A stretch of 12,131 bases of DNA from JBDRGC01 sp043818215 (GCA_043818215.1 JBDRGC010000391.1:1-12131); one strand, 5' to 3'. Positions 1 through 5,980 are shown, counted from the first letter of the stretch. The notes: generated by a model not told the origin, from the sequence alone. Numbers and translations are program-made.

Positions 1-30
1 CGTTGCAGTTCGGGTCTCTAGGGCAGACTC

Positions 31-66
31 GTGGTGCAACGCATCCTTGGGGATGCAACGCACCAC
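31..66. repeat. Imperfect palindromic hairpin (REP-like)
   Basis: The arms gtggtgcaacgcatcc and ggatgcaacgcaccac face each other around ttgg. They pair over 7 and 6 bp with a 3-bp internal mismatch. A hairpin with the same 'gtgcaacgca' core and the same kind of central mismatch occurs at 9067-9097, so this is probably a dispersed repeat family of this genome. It lies just past the stop of the ACT gene and may end or stabilise that transcript. There is no U-tract, so it is not called a terminator. Confidence 0.65.
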
Positions 67-89
67 TAACATTATTGATCAACTACAAA

Positions 90-488
90 TCATCGTTGTT
101 GGGGGACAACTCCATTAACAATATGCCCTGCTTGCTGCAAAGCCATCTGAGATGCTGCGAGCTTATTTCCTTTGACCAGTAAATAATCAGTATCGAAAGT
201 GGAGATGGCGAAGATGCTAACCCCCGCGTCTGCCAAAACGGTCGCCAACTCCGCTAGAACGCCCACCAGCGAGAAGTCAAGCGGGCCGTGTACTTTTAGA
301 GCGCGCCAGCCGCGCTCGGTACGGATACCCTCCGGGAGGTTAGCATCATCACATACCACAGATAGCTCGTCGGCGGTGCGCACCAGGGCAAACAGGTTCT
401 CCCCCCGCGCCCACGGAGGAAAGGGCGCATCGGCAGGGAGTTGACAAATGGCGAGATGATCGGGGAGGAGGGTAAGGGTAAAATTCAT
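90..488 (-). CDS. ACT-domain protein (CASTOR/ACT_7-like)
   Basis: This is a 132-residue protein, probably a small cytosolic amino-acid-binding regulator. The N-terminal half contains an ELSVVCDD strand. The second half carries the signature GPLDFSLVGVLAELATVL followed by AGVSIFAISTFDTDYLLVK, typical of the tandem-ACT proteins related to eukaryotic CASTOR. The start is placed at the ATG at 488. The reading frame stays open upstream to a TTG at 536, but that stretch lies in a 'gtcagc'-type inverted repeat and encodes sequence unlike the family. The Shine-Dalgarno is weak. It lies downstream of the 468-residue gene on the same strand, separated by a repeat-filled gap of about 120 bp, so co-transcription is possible but not shown. 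Family assignment is firm; the ligand is not known. Confidence 0.88.
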   Translation of the reverse strand: MNFTLTLLPDHLAICQLPADAPFPPWARGENLFALVRTADELSVVCDDANLPEGIRTERGWRALKVHGPLDFSLVGVLAELATVLADAGVSIFAISTFDTDYLLVKGNKLAASQMALQQAGHIVNGVVPQQR

Positions 489-501
489 AAAAAATCGACC
501 A

Positions 502-586
502 CGGACCGCTGACAGCTGACCCTTCAGTACGCTCAAGGTTTCGGCTCAAGACAGGCTGTGGGGTGCGGTCAGCAGTCAGCGGTCGG
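502..586. repeat. Inverted repeat of 'gtcagc' units
   Basis: Positions 502-521 and 567-586 are inverted copies matching at about 18 of 20 positions. They are built from degenerate 'gtcagcagtcagc' units, which continue to about 606. The element fills the gap between the stop of the 468-residue gene and the ACT gene, so it could fold in the transcript as an attenuator or terminator-like structure. 'gctcaag' also recurs here as a short direct repeat (531, 544, 611). Confidence 0.6.
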
Positions 587-611
587 CAGTCAGCAGTTGG
601 TGGTCTTTCGC

Positions 612-2018
612 TCAAGGGTTATCGTATCCTAATGAAGCAACGTATTTCTCAAGCTTGCGCCATGTCGCCTTATAGGACTTGACCGCATGACTGGAATCGC
701 TTACCTTGCGTTCGAATTCGCTTATAAACGCGGGGCCGCCCAGAAAAATAGTGGGGGTGAAGGTGTCTTGGAAATCGTAGCCATGGCTGCATTCGAACGA
801 ACCGATACACCAACAATTGCTCTCATGCTTGCGCATCGTTTTCCGGGTTAGCCCAGTGGCATCCAGATGGTCGAGAAACTGAAACAGGAACGTTCCCAAC
901 TGCCGGGCGAACTCATGCGAGGCTTCATCCCAATACCATTCCTGGATGTATTCTTCCAATTCGTGAGGATCAACACCCTGGGGTGTGTCCGGCGAATACA
1001 GCCTATCTTCCGCTGTTGGCTTCGTCCCGGCTGGAAAGCGCAGCATGATTTGCTGCCCGGCGTGTACACCAGGCAGGTCATAAGTTGCCTGGACGGGTCG
1101 CGGCAGGCTGCCCGTGGTGCGCAGATGTTGGGACACAAAGCCGGGGATCACGCGCAACGCAGCCGCCAACCTGTACAATTCAGAAGCGGCGGGAAGCCCT
1201 CCCAAATTATCATCACCCGAAGTTGGTTTGAAAACCACGGGATAGGCTTTTTCCCCAGCCACGGGCCAGGCATACTTTTCGCTGGCATCCAGATCGGCGA
1301 ACGACATGGCAGTGGCTTCCTCCAACACCAGGCTCAACCAGGTAAGCGGGCGGCGGGTGGAGCGTGCGAACAGCACATCCAGATCAGCGAGCGATTCGTA
1401 CAGCGACAGCCCAAAAAATTCGCCACCGCCCCCCAATACCAGGGCGAAGCGCGCCTGCCCTTCGGGTGGGTAATGCACTTCGATCGCCATCCAATTTTCC
1501 AGCCAACGCCAGGGTTTCTGGCGGTAGTAATCGGCAGCCGCTGCAAAGAGTTCGGCCACCAGCGGCACGGTGGCGCCAGAGATGCTCAATAATCCCGGAA
1601 TCGGTTTGCGCCTGGTCATATTGTATTCCATCTCAAGCAAAGTAGCATTGATCTGTGGCAAAGAGGCACGCTGTCCACAGTGAATGTCCAACTCTGCCAG
1701 ACGCGGCGCGATGGCTCGTACCAATTCAGCATCATCTATCAGGATGTGCGTTGGCCGTTTACGCCGCCACAGGGTCAAGAAGGTACCTTGCATCGTTTTG
1801 AATAGGATGTCTAGGACAGCCTCGGGCGTGGGGCGCTCATCTGAGGTGTTCGTTTGGAGGATTAGCTCAGTATTCTGATCAATCACCAGCACGACAAAGG
1901 GGCGGTAGGGAGGCTGTTTTTTGGGCATGATCCAGAAAGGGGCGCGGCGAACGGTACACAGCCAAGTGGCATCGCTCTGGCGTACTTTGCGAAGTTTGTT
2001 CAACAGGTTGGATGTCAT
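612..2018 (-). CDS. Conserved protein of unknown function, 468 aa (possibly DUF6930/DUF7309-like)
   Basis: The function is not recognised. The sequence is soluble, with no signal peptide or membrane segment. Residues 18-115 look like one alpha/beta domain (ATWLCTVRRAPFWI, then strands FVVLVID and HILIDD). Residues 160-300 include DYYRQKPWRWLENW, VLGGGGEFFGLSLY and LTWLSLVLEEATAM, which from memory resemble the DUF6930/DUF7309 architecture; this was not checked. Residues 368-462 form a C-terminal block with the striking NCWCIGSFEC, FLGGPAFISEFERKVSDS and SYKATWRKL. The ATG at 2018 has an AGGA about 8 bases upstream. It is separated from the TIR/NACHT island by about 480 bp of repeats, so a functional link is unproven. 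Confidence 0.85.
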   Translation of the reverse strand: MTSNLLNKLRKVRQSDATWLCTVRRAPFWIMPKKQPPYRPFVVLVIDQNTELILQTNTSDERPTPEAVLDILFKTMQGTFLTLWRRKRPTHILIDDAELVRAIAPRLAELDIHCGQRASLPQINATLLEMEYNMTRRKPIPGLLSISGATVPLVAELFAAAADYYRQKPWRWLENWMAIEVHYPPEGQARFALVLGGGGEFFGLSLYESLADLDVLFARSTRRPLTWLSLVLEEATAMSFADLDASEKYAWPVAGEKAYPVVFKPTSGDDNLGGLPAASELYRLAAALRVIPGFVSQHLRTTGSLPRPVQATYDLPGVHAGQQIMLRFPAGTKPTAEDRLYSPDTPQGVDPHELEEYIQEWYWDEASHEFARQLGTFLFQFLDHLDATGLTRKTMRKHESNCWCIGSFECSHGYDFQDTFTPTIFLGGPAFISEFERKVSDSSHAVKSYKATWRKLEKYVASLGYDNP

Positions 2019-2078
2019 TCGATTGTTCCTGATTGTTATTGATGTTTAGATAATGTTTTTGATTCTGCTTACTCGGTT

Positions 2079-2156
2079 GTCATTGCGAGGAGGCACAACG
2101 AAGCAATCTTTCCCAAGTAAGCGAGAGATTGCTTCGCACAGAACGCTCGCAATGAC
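2079..2156. repeat. 'gtcattgcgag' palindromic repeat
   Basis: The outer arms gtcattgcgag (2079-2089) and ctcgcaatgac (2146-2156) and the inner arms gaagcaatct (2100-2109) and agattgcttc (2126-2135) are perfect inverted repeats. Together they form a long interrupted hairpin of about 78 bp. This 'tcattgcgag...gaagcaatct' palindrome is a type I know to be scattered in many bacterial genomes as a non-autonomous mobile or REP-like element. It lies upstream of the 468-residue gene. Confidence 0.8.
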
Positions 2157-2494
2157 ACGCTGAGTCAAAAACTCTTTTGATAAGTCTATTTAACCGAGGG
2201 TCCGAGATGCTGATTTCGCCCGTTATTGTACCCGCGTCGAGGCGCGCCTGCAATGCTGTCTCGGTTATGTAGACTTCAGCAATTCCAGATTTGGCTGGCA
2301 AAGCATCTTGCAACTGAGTAATGGATGCGTCCGCGCAGCCCTCCGCTGCCCACCCTCCGCTGCCCAACCCGGCAACGGATTATAGCGGATTAGCGGATTA
2401 GCCCGCGCAGACCGCAGCCCCTCCGCTAACACCTGTACCTTATGGGTATCCGCTACACTCTGCTGCCTAATTGGGGTGGTAACCACCACAGATT
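2157..2494. other. Gene-poor stretch with degenerate short repeats
   Basis: No convincing gene was found. Minus-strand frames stay open (for example 2080-2367) but run into the palindromic repeat and resemble no family I know. They may be the decayed end of a gene, around a peptide reading YITETALQARLDAG. The part from 2335 to 2450 is low complexity, with 'ccctccgctgcccaa' and 'agcggattagcggatt' units. This is probably repeat-eroded intergenic DNA. Confidence 0.5.
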
Positions 2495-2611
2495 CTAGAG
2501 GAGTGTCCCCGCGACGATTTTATCCCGCCCGATGAAATCACCTCCGCCGGTATCCACATCGCCTTCGGTGTATGCGCCGCCGCCTGTATCAATTTGATGG
2601 ATTTCTTCCAT
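2495..2611 (-). CDS. 38-residue ORF consisting of the GDFVGRDK-type motif
   Basis: The ATG at 2609-2611 opens a 38-residue frame ending with TAG at 2495-2497. A good Shine-Dalgarno (gagagg) lies a few bases before the ATG. After six residues the peptide runs IDTGGGAYTEGDVDTGGG and then DFIGRDKIV, and it stops five residues later. The same motif occurs in the TIR continuation (3038-3112) and at the N-terminus of the NACHT protein (8697-8774). The frame starts about 50 bp downstream of the stop of the TIR continuation. It may be a genuine free motif peptide acting as inhibitor, nucleator or adaptor, or a remnant of a third motif protein that lost its effector domain. The clean start, ribosome site and stop favour a translated unit, but length alone cannot prove it. 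Confidence 0.5.
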   Translation of the reverse strand: MEEIHQIDTGGGAYTEGDVDTGGGDFIGRDKIVAGTLL

Positions 2612-2659
2612 GCCTGCCTCTCGATATCGCGCCAAAATCAGTTCTGTCCAGCATCCAAT

Positions 2660-3173
2660 CTATCCGGCCTCCGCTTTCATCTTCTCGGCCACTTTCTTGG
2701 CGGCCATCCCAAACCCCGCCACTGGATTGCCAATACTCGCAAGCACCACATCGAGTATATCCGGCGCCATGCGCTTGATATTGCGCAAGTGGCGGGAAAT
2801 GTGACTCTCGTCCGCATCCTGGCCTTTCTCGTCTTCCTTTTGCAATTCCTTGACATCGGATTTCAAGTCTTCTTTGTCAAGCGGATCGAGAGAGGGATGG
2901 GCCTCGATTTCAGTGAGAATCTGCTGGATGTAGTCACCCTGCAGCGTGACGGTTGAGCCGACCACGTTGTGATCCCCGGTGACGATGGTGCTGCCACTGA
3001 CGTTGCCGCCGATGGCGATACCCCGCTCCCCCGTAGTGACCACCTTGTCCCGCCCGACGAAGTCGCCGCTGCCGGTGTTGACGTTCCCGCCGATGTAAGC
3101 TCCGCCGCCGGTGTTGACCTGAGTACGAGAGGCAGACGCTTTCTCTTTGGGTTTTGGAGTCGGCTTGGGTTTC
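2660..3173 (-). pseudogene. Out-of-frame C-terminal part of the TIR protein: motif domain plus helical tail
   Basis: This frame continues the TIR protein in another register. It opens with KPKPTPKPKEKAS, a copy of the linker ending the TIR frame. It then has a glycine-rich beta-type region (TGGGAYIGGNVNTGSG, GDFVGRDKVV, GIAIGGNVSGSTIVTGDHN, VTLQGDYIQ) and a charged helix (DPLDKEDLKSDVKELQKEDE). The C-terminus is rather hydrophobic and glycine-containing (PDILDVVLASIGNPVAGFGM, then AAKKVAEKMKAEAG). There is no ATG, GTG or TTG between the linker and the motif in this frame. An ATG upstream at 3337 would overlap the TIR domain by about 160 bp and encode nonsense. Expression therefore needs a +1 frameshift or loss of one direct-repeat copy. 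Its sequence is well preserved, suggesting a recent lesion or a functional switch. Confidence 0.72.
3038..3112 (-). other. GDFVGRDK signalling-motif copy (TIR continuation)
   Basis: These 25 codons read TGGGAYIGGNVNTGSG followed by GDFVGRDKV and one further valine. This is the same motif as in the NACHT protein (8697-8774) and in the 38-residue ORF. Alternating small, hydrophobic and glycine positions suggest short beta strands, as in a beta-solenoid or amyloid-like fold. That is inference. Confidence 0.75.
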
Positions 3174-3239
3174 CTAAAACATCCAATCCACCACTGTTGA
3201 GCCCGTCGCTTTCTCTGTGGGTTTTGGAGTCGGCTTGGG
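3137..3239. repeat. 33-bp direct repeats, 70 bp apart, splitting the TIR gene
   Basis: Positions 3137-3169 and 3207-3239 match at 32 of 33 bases (t at 3147, g at 3217). On the coding strand each copy encodes KPTPKP[T/K]EKA, but the 70-bp offset puts them in different frames. Deleting one copy plus the 37-bp spacer would join residue 157 of the TIR frame to the continuation and give about 325 residues. This is the direct cause of the frame break. Confidence 0.9.
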
Positions 3240-3707
3240 GGGTGGCATGTGTTTACCGGGTACCCCGCGCCGGCCTGGAGCCTCACCACGAATACCAGCC
3301 ACAAGGCAGTGAAAGGCTTCTTCGTCATCCAGCCCATTGCGGAAGTCCACCCAAGTCAGGCGTTGTAGGAAAGATGGAATATCATCATCTTCGGGCATGG
3401 TGGTGCCCGGCAGCAGGACGGGGATGACGCGCCGGCTGCGGTTGCCGACCCGCGTGGTGAGGGCATTGCGCAGTTCTTCGTTATGCCAGCCGCTGATGCC
3501 CGCCGGGCCGAGAAAGACTGCCACAGTGCGGGAAGCTTCCAGGGCATTCTCCAGGTCTTCCTGCCAGGGGTCGCCGGGGACGAGATTCCAGATATCGAGG
3601 AAGACGTTTAATTTTGCTTCGTCTTCCAGTTTGGTCGCCAGCCATTTCACAGCCGGTTTGTCTTTGCTGTTGTGGGATAGAAAGACGTCGTATTGGTGTT
3701 CACTCAT
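3174..3707 (-). CDS. TIR-domain protein (probable NAD-hydrolase-type effector), linker frame ends early
   Basis: This frame encodes 177 residues. Residues 5-140 are a TIR domain: box 1 is YDVFLSHNSKDKPAVKWLA, followed by VFLDIWNLVPGDPW, then QEDLENALEASRTVAVFLGP and SGWHNEELRNAL, and the strand RRVIPVLLPG. Bacterial TIR effectors usually hydrolyse NAD or make signalling nucleotides from it. The acidic residues in WQEDLEN are the likely catalytic neighbourhood, but the exact Glu is not assigned. A proline/lysine linker (PPPKPTPKPTEKA) follows, then the frame ends at TAG. The ATG at 3707 has GGAG nine bases upstream. The stop comes just after a linker that recurs downstream in another frame. 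The last codons, ATG TTT TAG G, could allow +1 slippage from UUU to UUU. It lies 80 bp downstream of the nucleotidyltransferase gene. A paralogous TIR at 5440-5811 differs at 8 of 106 aligned residues. Confidence 0.88.
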   Translation of the reverse strand: MSEHQYDVFLSHNSKDKPAVKWLATKLEDEAKLNVFLDIWNLVPGDPWQEDLENALEASRTVAVFLGPAGISGWHNEELRNALTTRVGNRSRRVIPVLLPGTTMPEDDDIPSFLQRLTWVDFRNGLDDEEAFHCLVAGIRGEAPGRRGVPGKHMPPPKPTPKPTEKATGSTVVDWMF

Positions 3708-3764
3708 CGCGTTTCACTCCGAATATGTCTGCCGATTTTGCTATTTCTCAGTAACCGACGCACC

Positions 3765-3791
3765 GTAGGCAAGTATGGAAACCTGCCCTAC
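3765..3791. repeat. Imperfect palindrome overlapping the nucleotidyltransferase stop
   Basis: The sequence gtaggcaag, then tatgga, then aacctgccctac, can fold into an imperfect stem. It overlaps the TAG of the nucleotidyltransferase gene (3788-3790) and precedes the TIR gene, so it could act as an end-of-operon structure. There is no clear U-tract on the minus strand. Confidence 0.4.
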
Positions 3792-4387
3792 TTCTCAGCC
3801 TTGATGCGCTCCAGGAGTTCAAGCCACAGCGTATTGATGCCTTTTTCCTCAGCCCAGCGCCGGATGTAGCCCTTGTCCAATTCGTCTTCCAGCGTGAGGA
3901 CGATGGAGGTAATGTCGCGCAGGTGTTTGGTCTGCTGGCTCAGGCTGTAATACCACAATTTATACACTATCAGGTCTTCGGGCGAATGCAGGTAGACTTC
4001 CCCCAGATCAGGACCAAGATCAACCAGCTTGCGGCGGCGGAAGGCCTCTTCCCGCAGGGCGTCGCCCGACCGCAACAGGTAGATATCGGCTTTATAGCCG
4101 CTGTGCATGTGAATAGGATTGAGGGGAATATCAGCCCGGTCGTCCAGCAAGCGATTCAGGATGATATCCACGGGCACGAGCATATCTCTGGCTGCCAATT
4201 CTTCTGACAGTTGATTTACCGCTTCGATGGGCACATGAACGACAACATCCAAATCTCGGGTGGCGCGCGGCTCGCCCCAGGCCCAGGCAGCCACGGCGCC
4301 CCCGATCATGTAGGGAATATCAGCAGCTTCCAGAGCCGCGAGCACCAGCTTGATAAAATCTCGATATGCCAACATTTCTTCAGGCAT
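3788..4387 (-). CDS. Nucleotidyltransferase, AbiEii/MNT-like fold (possible toxin or modifier)
   Basis: This is a 199-residue protein of the polymerase-beta-type nucleotidyltransferase superfamily. The hallmark is YMIGGAVAAWAWGEPRATRDLDVVV, in two parts: GG at residues 29-30 and the metal-binding pair D45/D47 in RDLDVVV. A likely third acidic residue is D101 in GYKADIYLL. The C-terminal part is helical (PEDLIVYKLWYYS, HLRDITSIV), as in AbiEii-type and related stand-alone enzymes, some of which act as toxins or tRNA modifiers. The ATG at 4387 is chosen because it overlaps the upstream stop (ATGCCTGA, 8 bp) and has GAGG at ideal spacing. A TTG at 4423 would add 12 residues. The tight overlap with the preceding gene indicates translational coupling. 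The substrate cannot be read from the sequence. Confidence 0.85.
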   Translation of the reverse strand: MPEEMLAYRDFIKLVLAALEAADIPYMIGGAVAAWAWGEPRATRDLDVVVHVPIEAVNQLSEELAARDMLVPVDIILNRLLDDRADIPLNPIHMHSGYKADIYLLRSGDALREEAFRRRKLVDLGPDLGEVYLHSPEDLIVYKLWYYSLSQQTKHLRDITSIVLTLEDELDKGYIRRWAEEKGINTLWLELLERIKAEK

Positions 4388-4865
4388 GAATAACCTCGCG
4401 TTGATTTCTGCGGTAGGCAACAACCTGGTTAGCCAGATCCGTTATAGAAAATCCTTGTTGAACACGTTCCCACGGCTGAAGCTGGCGGGTGATGGCAACT
4501 TGATCGGCATTCACCTCAGCGGCAGCGCCTCCGATAATGCGCCTCAACACCGGGTCGATATTGGCCTGACCGCGCAGATAATATCCTGTCCTGTCATTGC
4601 TGCGACTGTAAGCCAGTACGTACCCGGCGGTATGAAAGGCTTGCTTGACTACGCGCATATCCCGGTAGAAGGTATCCTCCCAGGCGGATTCGCCAAAGCA
4701 GCCTTTTCTCAGAGCAGCTTCCACACGGGCGATCAGGCCAGCCCGCGTCAGGTAGCGTTCGCCCCATAGAATTTCGAGCAGGTGTTTTCGCCGCGCCGTG
4801 ACCGTGTCACGCTTGACGGCGTCTTGCAATATGACTTTCTGTGTTTCGAGTGGTAGATTATCCAT
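4380..4865 (-). CDS. Winged-helix-like partner of the nucleotidyltransferase
   Basis: This 161-residue protein is not recognised by name. Residues 21-99 look like a winged-helix DNA-binding fold: helices at RRKHLLEILW, TRAGLIARVEAALRKG and TFYRDMRVVKQAFHTAG, then a beta wing VLAYSRSNDRTGYYLRG. The C-terminal part has QLQPWERVQQGFSITDLANQ followed by VVAYRRNQRE. This resembles a short conserved segment I associate with small proteins encoded beside nucleotidyltransferases, though that was not verified. The stop overlaps the start of the nucleotidyltransferase by 8 bp. The gene has a near-consensus sigma-70 promoter whose predicted start point falls at the ATG. The likely role is repressor or antitoxin-like regulator of the pair, which is an inference from context. 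No clear operator palindrome was seen. Confidence 0.75.
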   Translation of the reverse strand: MDNLPLETQKVILQDAVKRDTVTARRKHLLEILWGERYLTRAGLIARVEAALRKGCFGESAWEDTFYRDMRVVKQAFHTAGYVLAYSRSNDRTGYYLRGQANIDPVLRRIIGGAAAEVNADQVAITRQLQPWERVQQGFSITDLANQVVAYRRNQREVIHA

Positions 4866-4871
4866 AGTTTG

Positions 4872-4900
4872 ATTGTAGATGAGTAAACCAGATATGTCAA
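4872..4900 (-). promoter_or_regulatory. Near-consensus sigma-70 promoter, probably leaderless
   Basis: On the minus strand TTGACA (4900-4895) is followed by exactly 17 bases and then TACAAT (4877-4872). Only six bases separate the -10 box from the ATG at 4865, so transcription should begin at or within a base or two of the start codon. This fits the absence of a Shine-Dalgarno. It would drive the winged-helix/nucleotidyltransferase pair and perhaps read on into the TIR gene. Confidence 0.78.
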
Positions 4901-4947
4901 TCAGGTTTCATTAGACTTGTTGCTAAATAATAAAAGTAAGCTTTTGG

Positions 4948-4976
4948 ACACGGATTCCGCGGATTTACACGGATTT
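4948..4976. repeat. 'acacggatt' short direct repeats
   Basis: Two copies of acacggatt (4948 and 4967) with an intervening cgcggattt form the 'acacggattccgcggattt' type of low-complexity repeat, common in intergenic DNA of several phyla. It lies upstream of the winged-helix gene promoter. No function is assigned. Confidence 0.55.
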
Positions 4977-5022
4977 CTCTTTGTTTTTTGATAAAAACAT
5001 CCGTAGCATAGTGCCCGAAGGG

Positions 5023-5327
5023 TGGGGTGGTGAAAATTGGCTCTTTGCTATCATGGACTGGTCCCGTTTTTGTTCCTGATTAGCATTCGATGTAATTGAG
5101 TGCTAATCAGGAGTTGCGTTCTCAGGGAAGCAAAATAGGTCTGATTCCAGATTTGTTCCCCCGAAAACATCCTTTCAACCGTTTCCATGGTAGTAATGCC
5201 ATCATCTTGTCGATGAAATGCCTTTTTGAACCGCCGTATCAAGAATACGTATCTGTCGGTTCAGGATTCAAGGGGACAAAACTGGAATCAACTCTTTTCT
5301 ATAATTTGAGCAATTTTCACCACCCCA
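5023..5327. mobile_element. MITE-like element, 305 bp, 17-bp perfect ends, 9-bp target duplication
   Basis: The left end tggggtggtgaaaattg (5023-5039) and its exact reverse complement at 5311-5327 bound a 305-bp element. It is flanked on both sides by cccgaaggg (5014-5022 and 5328-5336), a perfect 9-bp target-site duplication. Removing the element and one copy restores a continuous sequence. The interior contains no transposase-length frame. A 63-codon minus-strand frame (5051-5242) and a plus-strand frame both lack recognisable domains. It is therefore non-autonomous, mobilised in trans by an unidentified transposase. Nine-bp duplications occur in several IS families, so none is named. Its intactness suggests recent insertion. 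Confidence 0.88.
5075..5111. repeat. Perfect 11-bp hairpin inside the MITE
   Basis: The arm cctgattagca (5075-5085) is the exact reverse complement of tgctaatcagg (5101-5111), with a 15-base loop. It may be a transposase subterminal site or a transcript-blocking hairpin. It lies near only one end of the element. Confidence 0.7.
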
Positions 5328-5439
5328 CCCGAAGGGTAAATCCGTATAAACACCTGCACTCCCGAAGGACATCGGGACGATGTGCGTGCGGCGCAAGTGT
5401 CCGTGTTCAATTTCTAGTTTCGCTTATTCAGCAACAAGT

Positions 5440-5811
5440 CTATTGAGTATTTTGACGATTCGCCTGGAGTAATGACAAGGGTATGTCATCGTCTTCGGGC
5501 ATGGTGGTGCCCGGCAGCAGTACGGGGATGATGCGCCGGCTGCGGTCGCTGACTCGCGTGGTGAGGGCATTGCGCAGTTCTTCGTTGTGCCAGCCACTGA
5601 TCCCTGCTGGGCCGAGGAAGATGGCCACGGTGCGGGAGGCTTCCAGGGCATTCTCCAGGTCTTCCTGCCAGGGGGCGCCGGGGACGAGATTCCAGATGTC
5701 GAGGAAGACGTTTAATTTTGCTTCGTTTTCCAGTTTGGTCGCCAGCCATTTCACGGCTGGTTTGTCTTTGCTGTTGTGGAATAGAAAGACATCGAATTGG
5801 TAATCTGGGAT
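5440..5811 (-). pseudogene. TIR-domain pseudogene (lost start, truncated)
   Basis: This is a second TIR copy. Aligned with the intact one, its codons ATC CCA GAT TAC CAA TTC GAT match ATG AGT GAA CAC CAA TAC GAC, so the start is now ATC (5809-5811). A perfect AAGGAG (minus strand of 5819-5824) still sits seven bases upstream. Over the next 106 residues it differs at 8, including S to F in the conserved SHNSKDK box. After EDDDIP the match to the intact TIR stops and the frame ends with LSLLQANRQNTQ, so the last part of the TIR domain, linker and motif region are missing. The frame stays open upstream to 5946, but that part is GC-rich repeat sequence. It lies about 240 bp downstream of the NACHT gene, suggesting an original NACHT-TIR gene pair. 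Confidence 0.85.
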
Positions 5812-5923
5812 TGGTTTTCTCCTTGTGCGTAATATTTTGCTCTTGCCGCCATCCCCGGCGGCGAGGACGCCGCCTTGAGCGGAGGGATGAGTAGCCCAAA
5901 CCCATTTTTGGCGATTCGCCTGG
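5450..5923. repeat. 18-bp direct repeats flanking the TIR pseudogene
   Basis: ttttgacgattcgcctgg (5450-5467) and ttttggcgattcgcctgg (5906-5923) match at 17 of 18 positions and bracket the TIR remnant. They may mark a recombination or insertion boundary that replaced its 3' end. Confidence 0.65.
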
Positions 5924-5980
5924 GGGGATTCCCCCTCGCGAAGCACCCTTGCAGTGCAACGGAAAGGGCAGACCCTCCTT

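Noticed and set aside
867..1592. Long plus-strand frame of 241 codons
   Set aside because: It lies antisense inside the 468-residue gene, has no recognisable domain, and the minus-strand frame has a better start and conserved-looking motifs.
2080..2367. Minus-strand frame of 95 codons upstream of the 468-residue gene
   Set aside because: Its last third is the palindromic repeat and the rest matches no family I know. It is described as possible remnant sequence only.
3174..3337. Upstream ATG at 3337 as an independent start for the TIR continuation
   Set aside because: It would overlap the TIR domain by about 160 bp, has no convincing ribosome site, and the extra residues look like an out-of-frame shadow. 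The continuation is better explained by a frame break.
5096..5446. Plus-strand 116-codon frame across the MITE
   Set aside because: It crosses the element end and target duplication, has no domain and no ribosome site.
5812..5946. ATG at 5946 as the start of the second TIR gene
   Set aside because: It would add 45 residues from GC-rich repeat DNA. The ribosome site and the alignment to the intact TIR place the original start at 5811, now ATC.
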